A stretch of 64,000 bases of DNA from Arsenicibacter rosenii. GTDB taxonomy: Bacteria > Bacteroidota > Bacteroidia > Cytophagales > Spirosomataceae. The notes under the pieces were generated by a model. That model ran no database searches. It was not told the origin of the DNA and saw only the letters and a program-made list of their open reading frames with translations. Of the stretch, positions 1 through 7,522 are shown piece by piece. The translations under genes were made by a program, and so were the position numbers. Each line of letters opens with the position of its first letter. Position 1 is the stretch's first letter. The stretch lies in contig NZ_MORL01000001.1 of NCBI RefSeq assembly GCF_001870735.1, forward strand, positions 434,001 through 498,000, read 5' to 3'.

Positions 1-348
1 TATCGGTGTGCAATCGGCAACACTAACCCCCACAAACACACCCGGTTTATTGGTAATCAAGGCATCATAACCGCTGTAACGTCCGGGGGCTTCGGCGAGC
101 AGCACCTCAATGCCGTGAATCTGGTGCGAAGAAGCGACCTGATCGGGCCGGATCCCGAGCTCACTATAGAGCCGCAGCCGGTTTTCGGTAACGTTCTCTT
201 CCGTGTCCGGGGTATTGTAGCCTACGTTCAGGGAGGTAAAAGGTGCCGGACTTACACCCCCGTGGCGCGTACTCTCAATAGCGATCAGGTTTTTAAACTC
301 TGTCAGATTCGGTGCCGGCCGGAAAAGCGGATAAGGATTGGGCATCAT
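1..348 (-). CDS. pgeF: Peptidoglycan editing factor PgeF / YfiH-family laccase-domain protein (partial)
   Basis: Only the N-terminal 116 codons are present; the gene runs off the left edge. The translation starts MMPNPYPLFRP and carries the family signature: GGVSPAPFTSLNVGYNT followed by ENVTENR (the GGVS..PF.SLN.G...V..NR block), a SHQIHG segment, and VADCTPI at the edge, which is the metal-site Cys region. YfiH/PgeF proteins are cytosolic purine nucleosidase/oxidase-like enzymes, and in Escherichia coli the homologue removes misincorporated L-Ser from peptidoglycan precursors. The start could be 348 or the adjacent ATG at 345. Family assignment is strong; the physiological role here is inferred. 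Confidence 0.88.
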   Translation of the reverse strand, partial: MMPNPYPLFRPAPNLTEFKNLIAIESTRHGGVSPAPFTSLNVGYNTPDTEENVTENRLRLYSELGIRPDQVASSHQIHGIEVLLAEAPGRYSGYDALITNKPGVFVGVSVADCTPI

Positions 349-376
349 GGCTGTTATGGGTTGTATTAGCTAATGC

Positions 377-427
377 AAAAAAAGCCGGATACAAGTTTTC
401 CCGATCAGGGCTAAACTCATATCCGGC
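377..427 (-). terminator. Intrinsic terminator of the isomerase-like gene
   Basis: An 8-bp stem (GCCGGATA at 384-391 with TATCCGGC at 420-427) precedes a run of seven T on the minus strand. It lies about 70 nt beyond the stop codon of the gene at 499-1329, in the right orientation to end that transcript before it enters pgeF. Confidence 0.7.
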
Positions 428-498
428 AACGAAAATAACATTTGCCGGTTAAAATAACCGGTCAGGCGAAAGGGGAGAGGCGCTGAACGGGGTAAAAC

Positions 499-1329
499 TT
501 ACTTCCCGCTATACATTTTGCGGAACGCTTTGGCACTTTCGGCGATTTCAGGACCGTTATTTTCCCAGTGGTATTCGTATTCGGCCGATAGCGGGCCTTT
601 ATATTTCTGCCGTTTCAACTCTGCCAATACGGCCGGAATGTTGCAGTCGCCGGTTCCCCAGATTACGTCATGGTATTTGCCATCGGGCGTATCTTTCTTC
701 ACATCCTTAAAATGAAGACCAATTAAATGGCCTTCGTATTTTTTCAGACATTCTACCGGATTGAGGCCCGAGCGTACCCAGTGGCCGATGTCAGCGCAGG
801 CACCCACATATTTGCTGTTGCCGATTACGGCTAATACCGAGTCCGGATGCCAGTATTTCGTTGGTTTAGGGTGGTTGTGGATCGCCACGTTGATTTTATA
901 TTCGTCTGCCAGCCGGATGATATAAGGCATCTGGTTTTTATTCGGTTCGGTATTGATATTCGGGATTCCGAGGTCTTTGGCAAACTCGAATAACTGTTTC
1001 CAGTCGTCCTCTGTCGGGGCATTGACAACACCGTAGGCCGAGATAGTAAGGCCTTTATCCTTAATCATTTTCTTAACCGCATCCCGCGTGGCCGGACTCA
1101 TCTTAAAGTCCATTTTACCATCGATACCTCCGCCAATGGTTTGTCCCGGAAAGGCTTCTACGTATTTTAATCCACAGCTGTCAATTTTGCGCAGGGCTTC
1201 AGAAAAAGGAAACAAACGAAAGGAATAAGCCTGGGCACCAAGCCGCCAGCCAGCTTTTTCTTCCGGATTTTTTTGAGCAAAGACATTCCCCAGTAAGAGC
1301 AATGCGGGAAGGATCAGGAGTTTTTTCAT
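499..1329 (-). CDS. Secreted xylose-isomerase-like TIM-barrel protein (sugar phosphate isomerase/epimerase family)
   Basis: A 276-residue protein starting at MKKLLILPALLLLGNVFAQ, a clear signal peptide; an upstream in-frame ATG at 1368 would put 13 extra residues before it and is less likely. The body has the AP_endonuc_2 fold pattern: AYSFRLFPFSEALRKI, GLKYVEAFPG, INTEPNK, the NVAIHNHP metal-site strand, ADIGHWVRSG, GLHFKDVK and a C-terminal SAEYEYHW. These conserved His/Asp/Glu residues bind a divalent metal in sugar isomerases and epimerases. Exported members of this family often accompany Gfo/Idh/MocA oxidoreductases in keto-sugar pathways, but none is adjacent here. The exact substrate cannot be told. 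It is monocistronic with a terminator behind it. Confidence 0.82.
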   Translation of the reverse strand: MKKLLILPALLLLGNVFAQKNPEEKAGWRLGAQAYSFRLFPFSEALRKIDSCGLKYVEAFPGQTIGGGIDGKMDFKMSPATRDAVKKMIKDKGLTISAYGVVNAPTEDDWKQLFEFAKDLGIPNINTEPNKNQMPYIIRLADEYKINVAIHNHPKPTKYWHPDSVLAVIGNSKYVGACADIGHWVRSGLNPVECLKKYEGHLIGLHFKDVKKDTPDGKYHDVIWGTGDCNIPAVLAELKRQKYKGPLSAEYEYHWENNGPEIAESAKAFRKMYSGK

Positions 1330-1728
1330 GGTAATTGACAAAATGAGAAAATGCCTGTAAGGGGGCAATACAGACTAAAGGCAATCACCGGAGAATTTTA
1401 CCATGCAGAGAACAAAAAGGCGGAGTGCCGGAAAAATAAAAGCTCCAATACGTTCCGTACTGGAGCCCCGCCACAAAATGGCATAACCTTTAGCTCTCTG
1501 GTTATTATATGATTTAACGTATATGCCGGAGCTATTATTGCCCTGACATTGAAAAGAGTGAGCAAATGAGGCATTTAAGGGGAGTCTGTATATAAATCTG
1601 TAAAACTCGGTGATTTAGTAGATTTTACTGGTGACAAAGAACAATCCCTTATTTCATCAGTTGAACAACTTATCAATTAGTAAAATGGTAGTGTATCACA
1701 ACATAGGGGGTAACTGAAGCGGGAGCAT
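1330..1728. other. 399-bp non-coding gap
   Basis: No credible coding region was found. The gap must hold the promoters of the divergent genes on either side. It also contains an intrinsic terminator pointing leftward (1432-1466) with no obvious gene in front of it, so it may encode a small RNA or receive read-through from the right. The part from about 1500 to 1700 is AT-rich. Confidence 0.5.
1432..1466 (-). terminator. Orphan intrinsic terminator, leftward
   Basis: On the minus strand an 11-bp stem closes a GAA triloop and is followed by TTTTATTTTT. The arms (1442-1452 and 1456-1466) pair perfectly only in minus-strand RNA, where the single irregular pair is G-U; in plus-strand RNA it would be A-C. 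That fixes the direction. No minus-strand gene ends close by: the nearest is the helicase ending at 2134. Confidence 0.7.
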
Positions 1729-2133
1729 ATGGAGAGACTTTTGCCTTTAATCTGGGTTGTTGATCAGATTGATAAGGATGCAATATTCATGCAGCAGGCC
1801 ATGACGCGGATAGAGAATCCATGTCAGCTGCTCATTTTTCCGGATTGCCTGAGTATTCTGGAACATGTGAGCAGCCTGCACCGGCCACCGCAGTTTATTG
1901 TGATCGACTATCAGCTAGACGGAATGAATGGGTATGAACTAACACAAACATTACGTCTGATACCTTTTTTAAAACGGATTCCGATCGGGTGGTTAGGCGA
2001 TGATATGGTGATGCCAACTCCCCGGGAACTGGAGGAGTTGGGCGTAAAATGGTGCTGGCCTAAGCCGGCAAATTATCCGGGCTGGCAGAACCTGATTGAG
2101 GAGTTCTGCCAGAAAGCCGCCGATACCATGTAA
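1729..2133 (+). CDS. Stand-alone CheY-like receiver domain protein
   Basis: A 134-residue protein that is only a receiver domain. The strand IWVVDQIDKD supplies the acidic pocket, FIVIDYQLDGMNGYEL the phosphoacceptor Asp60, and WPKP the conserved Lys112. The Thr/Ser that normally follows strand 4 is replaced in GWLGDD (Gly90), so the standard switch residue is missing. There is no output domain and no kinase next to it; the orphan kinase at 13225-17007 is too far away to link. Its stop codon directly abuts that of the convergent helicase gene, with no space for a terminator. It could serve as a phosphate sink or a protein-interaction module. Confidence 0.85.
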   Translation: MERLLPLIWVVDQIDKDAIFMQQAMTRIENPCQLLIFPDCLSILEHVSSLHRPPQFIVIDYQLDGMNGYELTQTLRLIPFLKRIPIGWLGDDMVMPTPRELEELGVKWCWPKPANYPGWQNLIEEFCQKAADTM

Positions 2134-4032
2134 TTACATCCACTCCCAGGCACTCTGATACCCGTTAATGGTTTCGGCATACGAAATAAAATCACTGTAG
2201 AACGGCAGCGCTGATAGCGTGGCGCTGTCGCCGATGATAATGAGTTTTTTCCGGGCACGGGTCATGGCAACGTTCATGCGCCGGATATCGGACAAAAAAC
2301 CGATGTCGCTGCCGGCGTTGCTGCGTGTCATGGATATATAGACAATATCGCGTTCCTGCCCCTGAAAACTGTCGATGGTATTGACCGAAATCGCATGTCG
2401 GTAGGGCTGTAAATCAGCCGATTGGTCTAATAAATCATTCAGTATGCTAATCTGTTGCTTGTACGGTGAGATAACGGCAACGTTTGGGAACCGGGCAGGC
2501 GGATAGGTGGTTGCCAGCTCACCGGCGAGTTGGGTTAAATGCCGGAATAACAGGGCGGCTTCCTCGGGATTAGTAGAGCTGGTCCCCTCAGGTTTTTCGT
2601 CAAAGCCACAGCCGGCGGTGTCGATAAACTGAACAGCCCGGTCTCCTTCGGTGAGCAGATGCCCTGCCACGGAGGTATGTGCGGTTAAGGCATTGCCATA
2701 AAAAACCTGCGCCGAATACCGCATGATGTGTTCGTGCATCCGGTATTGGACGTTCAGCAGCGAAACCGCTTCGGGGTGGTTTGCCACGCATTTTTCGAGC
2801 AGTGTTGTCGCCAGTCCGTTTCTGGCCGCCTCCTGTGATTTAATGGTAGGCGGTAGCTGACAATGATCCCCGGCCAGAATAACCTTATTCGCTTTTAATA
2901 TAGGCACCCAGCAGGCCGGTTCGAGTGCCTGACCTGCTTCATCGATTACGACCGTATCGTAGGTGCGCTGGCGGATGACGTAGTTATTGGCCCCGACGAG
3001 CGTTGCCGTAATGACCTGTGCTTTCGCCAGAATGTCGTCGATAATATACTGTTCCGTCTGCTCTACATCCTTCATAATCCGGTGAGCCTCGTCAAACAGG
3101 GCTTTCCGTTGCTCCCGTTCTGCCTTCCCGAACTGGCGCTTGTATTTATGGGCCATATTCTTAAACTCATTGGCCTGCTTTTTCGACTTCCGGATATCTT
3201 TCATATACGGATGCTCAGCCATTTTGTGGTCAAGGGTCAACGCCATAAGCCGGTCTGAGACCCGCGCGGGGTTACCGATCCGGACTACATTGAGCCCTTC
3301 GGCATGCAGCTTATCGCTGAGCAGGTCGACGGCGGTATTGCTGGGAGCCACAACCAGCAGCTGCGTATGATCCCGCTCGATGTGGGCCTTGATAACCTGT
3401 ACCAGCGTCGTGGTTTTGCCGGTACCCGGCGGGCCGTGGATAATGGCCAGTTCGTTGGCCATCAGTGACATTCCGACCGCGTTGAGCTGACTGGGGTTTA
3501 GCTTTGGCAGATGCAGCGTTGGGGTTTGCTGCCGGAAGGTAGGGGCCTTCTGGCCGGTCAGGATGTTAACCAGCGAATCGTTACCGGAGTCCAGACGCGC
3601 TTTGGCCTGTTTAATGGCCTGCTGCATTTCGTCGTAACTGTTGTCATCGAACAGTATCTCAATGCCGAGCTTACCATCCCGCGCCCAGTCGGGCAGCTCA
3701 TCGGTACGTAGTGTCAGGCGGACCCGGTTGCCGCTCTGGTGTGAGATAGTACCTTCGACCCGGTCTGCTTTCGGATTATAATTGCTGAACAGGACCGCCG
3801 GCATACCGAAGCGGAGCTGGTGCGAAATGTCCTGATGGGTCGTGCGCTCGGCTTCAATGGTCAGGTAATCGCCCCGGCTGAGTTCCGACCCGCGTATGGC
3901 GATCGGATACCAGGCCAGGCCACTGGCACGGCGTTCAATAATGGAGGTTGTTTCGGTTAGCTGCTGGTACTGCCGGCGATCCTCGGCCCGCTCCGTCTGC
4001 AGTAAGGCGAGTAACTGATCAAAATAATGCAT
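2134..4032 (-). CDS. Superfamily 1 DNA/RNA helicase, IGHMBP2/UPF1-like (AAA_11/AAA_12)
   Basis: A 632-residue cytosolic helicase. An N-terminal beta-barrel-like region (about residues 40-130) precedes the Walker A motif [10 protein letters not shown] near residue 200. Then come VVAPSNTAVD (motif Ia), the Walker B DEAGQALEPA, AGDHCQLPPT (motif III), NVQYRMHE (motif IV), and SFQGQERDIVYIS plus MNVAMTRARKKL (motifs V/VI). All SF1 motifs look intact. The order and the N-terminal domain match the UPF1/IGHMBP2 group common in Bacteroidota. I chose ATG at 4032; a TTG two codons earlier is possible. The bacterial role is not established; nucleic-acid unwinding in repair or RNA metabolism is inferred. 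Confidence 0.92.
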   Translation of the reverse strand: MHYFDQLLALLQTERAEDRRQYQQLTETTSIIERRASGLAWYPIAIRGSELSRGDYLTIEAERTTHQDISHQLRFGMPAVLFSNYNPKADRVEGTISHQSGNRVRLTLRTDELPDWARDGKLGIEILFDDNSYDEMQQAIKQAKARLDSGNDSLVNILTGQKAPTFRQQTPTLHLPKLNPSQLNAVGMSLMANELAIIHGPPGTGKTTTLVQVIKAHIERDHTQLLVVAPSNTAVDLLSDKLHAEGLNVVRIGNPARVSDRLMALTLDHKMAEHPYMKDIRKSKKQANEFKNMAHKYKRQFGKAEREQRKALFDEAHRIMKDVEQTEQYIIDDILAKAQVITATLVGANNYVIRQRTYDTVVIDEAGQALEPACWVPILKANKVILAGDHCQLPPTIKSQEAARNGLATTLLEKCVANHPEAVSLLNVQYRMHEHIMRYSAQVFYGNALTAHTSVAGHLLTEGDRAVQFIDTAGCGFDEKPEGTSSTNPEEAALLFRHLTQLAGELATTYPPARFPNVAVISPYKQQISILNDLLDQSADLQPYRHAISVNTIDSFQGQERDIVYISMTRSNAGSDIGFLSDIRRMNVAMTRARKKLIIIGDSATLSALPFYSDFISYAETINGYQSAWEWM

Positions 4033-4061
4033 GGACAAAGATACAGCAGACCGCGAATTTA

Positions 4062-4083
4062 ATTTTCAATATTTTTTGAAAAT
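4062..4083. promoter_or_regulatory. Operator-like inverted repeat upstream of the GbsR-type gene
   Basis: ATTTTCAA and TTGAAAAT form an 8-bp inverted repeat around a 6-bp centre, in the gap between the divergent helicase and the GbsR-type regulator. The core TTTCA-N8-TGAAAATACA recurs before the next gene (4659-4681) with identical spacing, which argues for a binding site of the regulator encoded between them. Confidence 0.6.
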
Positions 4084-4109
4084 ACAGAAAGTTGCTTTTC
4101 ATTTGCGTC

Positions 4110-4616
4110 ATGACGTTTGACGAAGCAAAAGCAAAATTTGTCCAGACCTGGGGGACGCTGGCTACGCAGTGGGGAATCAACCGCACCATGGCACAGATTC
4201 ATGCTTTGCTGATGATAGCGCCGGATCCGATCGACACCGATACGGTCATGGAACAGCTTCAGATATCGCGGGGGAATGCAAACATGAACCTGCGCGAGCT
4301 GATGGACTGGGGGCTGGTATACAAACAACTGAAACCCGGCGACCGCAGGGAATACTACATTGCGGAAAAGGATGTCTGGAAAATTGCCCGGCAGGTGGCC
4401 AAAGAACGCCGCCGAAGGGAGATAACGCCGGTGATCGAAGTGCTGGAAGAGCTCAAGAAAGTCAACACCGATACCCCCGAAGCGGAAGCCTTCCGGAAAA
4501 TCGTGGGCGATTTGAGCCAGGTGGTCGGGTTTGCCGATAATACGCTGAATGCAGTGATTAAGGCCGAAGAAAACTGGTTGATGGGTCAGTTTCTGACGTT
4601 TTTCCGCAGTATCTGA
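4110..4616 (+). CDS. GbsR/MarR-family transcriptional regulator
   Basis: A 168-residue winged-helix protein starting MTFDEAKAKFVQTWG; a TTG six codons upstream is possible but the ATG fits the family. The segment WGINRTMAQIHALLMIAPDPI and the recognition helix region LQISRGNANMNLRELMDWGLV are typical of GbsR, the betaine/choline-responsive branch of MarR. KPGDRREYYIAEKDVWKIAR forms the wing, and the helical C-terminus probably dimerises. No choline genes are near. The gene is followed after 77 nt by a small membrane-protein gene. Repeats at 4062 and 4659 suggest it controls both. The ligand is unknown. Confidence 0.88.
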   Translation: MTFDEAKAKFVQTWGTLATQWGINRTMAQIHALLMIAPDPIDTDTVMEQLQISRGNANMNLRELMDWGLVYKQLKPGDRREYYIAEKDVWKIARQVAKERRRREITPVIEVLEELKKVNTDTPEAEAFRKIVGDLSQVVGFADNTLNAVIKAEENWLMGQFLTFFRSI

Positions 4617-4658
4617 GCGCAGTGCCGGGCCGTTGAGGCCTTCTTTTTGCTGAATAAG

Positions 4659-4681
4659 TTTCAAAAATTTCTGAAAATACA
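4659..4681. promoter_or_regulatory. Second operator-like repeat, before the membrane-protein gene
   Basis: TTTCA (4659-4663) and TGAAA (4672-4676) with an 8-nt spacer, continuing into TGAAAATACA. This is the same half-site, spacing and 3' extension as the site at 4062-4083, and lies 13 nt before the ATG of the downstream gene. Confidence 0.55.
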
Positions 4682-4693
4682 ATAATTACGAAG

Positions 4694-5281
4694 ATGAAAA
4701 TGCTGTTTGGATTTCGGGGCATTGCGGTGTCGGAGCCAACGATTTATATGCGCTGGATTTTTTTACCGGTTATTGCCCACTGGCTGAGCTGGCTGACCGG
4801 TATGGCCGGGGTTGTGCTGTTTCCGGTGCTGCTGACCATTGCCCAGGTACTGATACTGAAGGTATATTCTGAAGCCGTGAAGCCCTGGTGGTGGCTGGCA
4901 ACGCTTCCGGTGACATTTGGCTGCTGGATTTATTTCGGGCCGCACCGGTATGATTCAGCCGTTGATCCGGAGGGGTACTTTATCCGGGCTATCCTGATTT
5001 ACTACATTGTGCAGTGTCTGAATTCCTTTTTTCTGCCGCTGGTTGTAAAGGAAAATCCCGTACCGGCCATGATACGCTGGTTTGGCAGTGTACTGATAGC
5101 GGGCGTTTGCTGGGTTATATTTTACTATATTCTGATCCGGATTGTTCCGCTGAAAACAATCCTTGGCTATCAGAACTGGTGGTTTGGAATGCTGCTCGTC
5201 TTCCCACTGATTAGTTTACTTGCCAATGCGTTGGGCGGATTGTACCTGATTCGTGTCAGGGAGCGGGCCCACGTCTGGTAA
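4694..5281 (+). CDS. Small integral membrane protein of unknown function
   Basis: A 195-residue, strongly hydrophobic protein with five or six predicted membrane segments, for example WIFLPVIAHWLSWL, VVLFPVLLTIAQVLIL, WWWLATLPVTFGCWIYF, AILIYYIVQCLNSFFLPL, FGSVLIAGVCWVIFYYILI and MLLVFPLISLLANALGGLYL. I recognise no catalytic motif or named family. It follows the GbsR-type gene on the same strand and has its own copy of the operator-like repeat, so it is probably the regulated target. A transport or osmotic role would fit GbsR biology but is only a guess. Confidence 0.75.
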   Translation: MKMLFGFRGIAVSEPTIYMRWIFLPVIAHWLSWLTGMAGVVLFPVLLTIAQVLILKVYSEAVKPWWWLATLPVTFGCWIYFGPHRYDSAVDPEGYFIRAILIYYIVQCLNSFFLPLVVKENPVPAMIRWFGSVLIAGVCWVIFYYILIRIVPLKTILGYQNWWFGMLLVFPLISLLANALGGLYLIRVRERAHVW

Positions 5282-5297
5282 AGCCGATTCGCTTGTC

Positions 5298-5349
5298 AGC
5301 GTACAGACGCAGAAACCCGGCCTTGGCCGGGTTTCTGCGTCTGTACGCT
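5298..5349. terminator. 25-bp perfect palindromic hairpin between convergent genes
   Basis: Arms 5298-5322 and 5325-5349 are exact reverse complements separated by TT. There is no clear T-run on either side. The right arm overlaps the stop codon of the minus-strand gene ending at 5348. Its place between two convergent genes suggests a bidirectional transcription stop or mRNA 3'-end structure. Confidence 0.65.
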
Positions 5350-5581
5350 AGTCATCAAGTTCTTTTTCGTGGAGGACAGCGCACCGGATGCCGGTCCCTT
5401 TAAGGGCGTTCAGCACATCGGCTGCCTGAAGTGTGCCCGACCGGATGGTCAGGTCATGTCGCTCTGTATGCAGATCAACACTTAACCGGCAATACTGTCC
5501 CTGTAAACAAGCCAGCCCGCACATGGCTTTGTGCAATTGGGAGGCACAGGTAATATTGGTCTGAAAATGAAGCTCGCGCAT
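5348..5581 (-). CDS. Degenerate heavy-metal-associated (HMA)-like small protein
   Basis: A 77-residue protein, MRELHFQTNITCASQLHKAMCGL..., whose layout resembles HMA copper-chaperone domains in Bacteroidota (FKTNIxCxxC, then a W/C-x-VDL strand, LTI, and a final A..V..AL...G strand). The CxxC metal loop is not intact: TCASQL keeps only the first Cys. Other cysteines (in MCGLACL and QYCRL) could bind metal instead. It overlaps the upstream gene by one nucleotide (TAATG), so the two are translationally coupled. Metal handling is inferred from fold resemblance and from the His/Met-rich protein encoded divergently. Confidence 0.6.
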   Translation of the reverse strand: MRELHFQTNITCASQLHKAMCGLACLQGQYCRLSVDLHTERHDLTIRSGTLQAADVLNALKGTGIRCAVLHEKELDD

Positions 5582-5928
5582 TAATTCTGGTTTGTGGGTA
5601 AAGTGGAGATGAACTGGTCAATATAGAGTTTGCCAACTGCAAAGTCCAGGAGCTCCCCAAGCCGCGACAGATCGTTTAATGACATGGTCAGACAACTGTA
5701 TGAACTAAGTTGCCAGAACGGGATATTCCGGATTTTAGGGTTTTGTCCGGTTGCCGCATAGTGCTGATAGCAAGAATGAGTATCATGAACGAATTTGTAA
5801 AATTCGGGTAAAGTCCGGCTCACGGTAATGATGCCGAAACCAATGGTTATGCGCCCGCAATGTGTGCATTGAAGTACATAACCGTTCTTCGGGTCGATAT
5901 GAAGTGTTTTGAAGTTACAGGATTCCAT
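5581..5928 (-). CDS. Small Bacteroidota protein with N-terminal CxxC (DUF6686-like)
   Basis: A 115-residue protein with VLQCTHCGRITIGFGIITVSRTLPEFYKFV, a single CxxC near residues 21-24 followed by a strand pair and a helix. The pattern matches a short uncharacterised family found in Bacteroidota that I associate with DUF6686; this is from memory and not verified. A second cluster of Cys/His (HDTHSCYQHY) might complete a metal site. It is the first gene of a two-gene unit with the HMA-like protein, and divergent from the outer-membrane-protein gene at 6107. The upstream 178 bp are AT-rich and hold the divergent promoters. Confidence 0.6.
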   Translation of the reverse strand: MESCNFKTLHIDPKNGYVLQCTHCGRITIGFGIITVSRTLPEFYKFVHDTHSCYQHYAATGQNPKIRNIPFWQLSSYSCLTMSLNDLSRLGELLDFAVGKLYIDQFISTLPTNQN

Positions 5929-6106
5929 TGTATAAATTATTTAGAATTATTATAAATAATACACAAAGAAAGCACGACAAGCCGACCATGACTTACGCAA
6001 TCGGGATTATTAAGGGAGAGTATTGGTGCAGGCGTCGGATACTAACTTTTTTTAACAGCAACACCTGATCCGGGTTAAGGAGGCAGACACAGAGACACCG
6101 GACCTT

Positions 6107-7486
6107 ATGAAAAAGAAATATTTGACAGCCATTATCGGGTTACTGGTCGCTAAGGTAGCCTTTGCACAGCACCAGCATGATTCTATGCAGCCAATGTCGT
6201 CGGCAAGCAAGACGGATACGATGCGTGAGCACCAGCATGAGATGAGTGATATGCCTGCCATGAGTCACTCTTTTTCGCGGAATCTGCCCATGAACCGGAA
6301 TGGTTCAGGTACGTCCTGGCATCCTGATCATACGCCTATGTACGCCTACATGACCCACCGTAACAAGTGGATGTACATGCTTCACTACAGCGTGTTCCTG
6401 CGGTATACCAGCCAGAATGCCAATAATGCGTCGATGCGTGGAAGTGACCGCCAGGTGGATGCCCCGAATTGGGTGATGGGAATGGCGCAGCGGCCGGTCG
6501 GCCGGCGGGGTTTACTGTTGCTACGGGCCATGCTGTCGCTCGATGCGCTGACGGTTGGCAGAGGCGGGTATCCGCTGCTGTTTCAGACAGGAGAGTCTTT
6601 TCAGGGCAAACCACTGATTGACCGCCAACACCCGCATGATTTGTTTTCTGAACTGTCGGTCGGGTATAGCTATGCCGTAAACCGGCAGGTAGATATATAC
6701 GGATATGTCGGGTTGCCGGGAGAACCGGCCCTGGGACCGCCTGCGTTTATGCACCGGATTTCGTCTTTCAATAATCCGGATGCGACACTGGGCCATCACT
6801 GGCAGGACGCGACCCATATCTTATTCGGGGTGGCAACGGTCGGTATCCGCTACAAATGGACCAAGCTGGACGTATCGTCATTCACGGGTCGCGAGCCCGA
6901 CGAACACCGGTTTAACATCGACCGGCCGCGTTTTGACAGCTATTCCTATCGCTTATCCATAAACCCCTCCCCGGCGCTGGCACTACAGTTTTCGCAGGGA
7001 TTTATCAAAAGTCCCGAAGATTTACACCCTGAAGATGATGTAGTACGCACGACCGCTTCGCTGCTGCACAGTAAACCACTTGGTCCGGCCGATGTGTATG
7101 TCACGTCGGCGCTGGTGTGGGGGCAGAATCAGGCGCATGGAAAAACCGAAAATTCATGGCTTGCCGAGAGTAGCCTGCAATGGGGCTGGTTAGCGGCCTA
7201 TGGTCGTCTGGAACGATTGACAAAATCTACCGAAGAACTTGGTCTGGAAATGGCTTTGGCCAACCGCTCGTTAGTAACCATCAATGCGCTGACACTGGGG
7301 GTAAACGGCCGTTTGGTTCGTTATGGGGGCTCCGATCTGGTGGCAGGCCTTCAGGTGACCGGTTATCAGATTGATCCGGCTTTGCGGGCATTTTATGGCA
7401 ATATGCCGCTTTCGGGAGAGGTCTATATCCGGCTGACGCCATCCCTGATGGCTGGCAGTATGGGCATGGCAGCACGGAAACGATAA
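6107..7486 (+). CDS. Exported His/Met-rich putative outer-membrane protein
   Basis: A 459-residue protein with signal peptide MKKKYLTAIIGLLVAKVAFA followed by an 80-residue segment rich in His and Met (HQHDSMQPM, MREHQHEMSDM, MPAMSHS), a common sign of copper or silver binding. The remainder alternates short aromatic and polar strands, as in an outer-membrane beta-barrel, with DRQHPHDLF and HPEDD motifs. Proteins of this type often sit in heavy-metal efflux islands in Bacteroidota. It is divergent from the HMA-like pair, which strengthens a metal link. No efflux pump is present nearby. Family membership is recognised; metal specificity is inferred. Confidence 0.75.
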   Translation: MKKKYLTAIIGLLVAKVAFAQHQHDSMQPMSSASKTDTMREHQHEMSDMPAMSHSFSRNLPMNRNGSGTSWHPDHTPMYAYMTHRNKWMYMLHYSVFLRYTSQNANNASMRGSDRQVDAPNWVMGMAQRPVGRRGLLLLRAMLSLDALTVGRGGYPLLFQTGESFQGKPLIDRQHPHDLFSELSVGYSYAVNRQVDIYGYVGLPGEPALGPPAFMHRISSFNNPDATLGHHWQDATHILFGVATVGIRYKWTKLDVSSFTGREPDEHRFNIDRPRFDSYSYRLSINPSPALALQFSQGFIKSPEDLHPEDDVVRTTASLLHSKPLGPADVYVTSALVWGQNQAHGKTENSWLAESSLQWGWLAAYGRLERLTKSTEELGLEMALANRSLVTINALTLGVNGRLVRYGGSDLVAGLQVTGYQIDPALRAFYGNMPLSGEVYIRLTPSLMAGSMGMAARKR

Positions 7487-7515
7487 CGGAGAAGCTACCG
7501 TCAGTAGCTTCTCCG
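7487..7515. terminator. 12-bp hairpin between convergent genes
   Basis: CGGAGAAGCTAC (7487-7498) pairs perfectly with GTAGCTTCTCCG (7504-7515) around a 5-nt loop, immediately after the stop of the gene ending at 7486 and before the end of the convergent gene at 7523. It can act on both transcripts; no strong T-run is present. Confidence 0.6.
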
Positions 7516-7522
7516 GACCGGA

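Noticed and set aside
1438-1560. tRNA or known riboswitch in the gap before the receiver gene
   Set aside because: No cloverleaf or known aptamer could be drawn; only the terminator stem is supported.
4059-4682. A 207-codon frame opposite the GbsR-type gene
   Set aside because: It covers the regulator in antisense and shows no family features; the plus-strand GbsR protein is clearly real.
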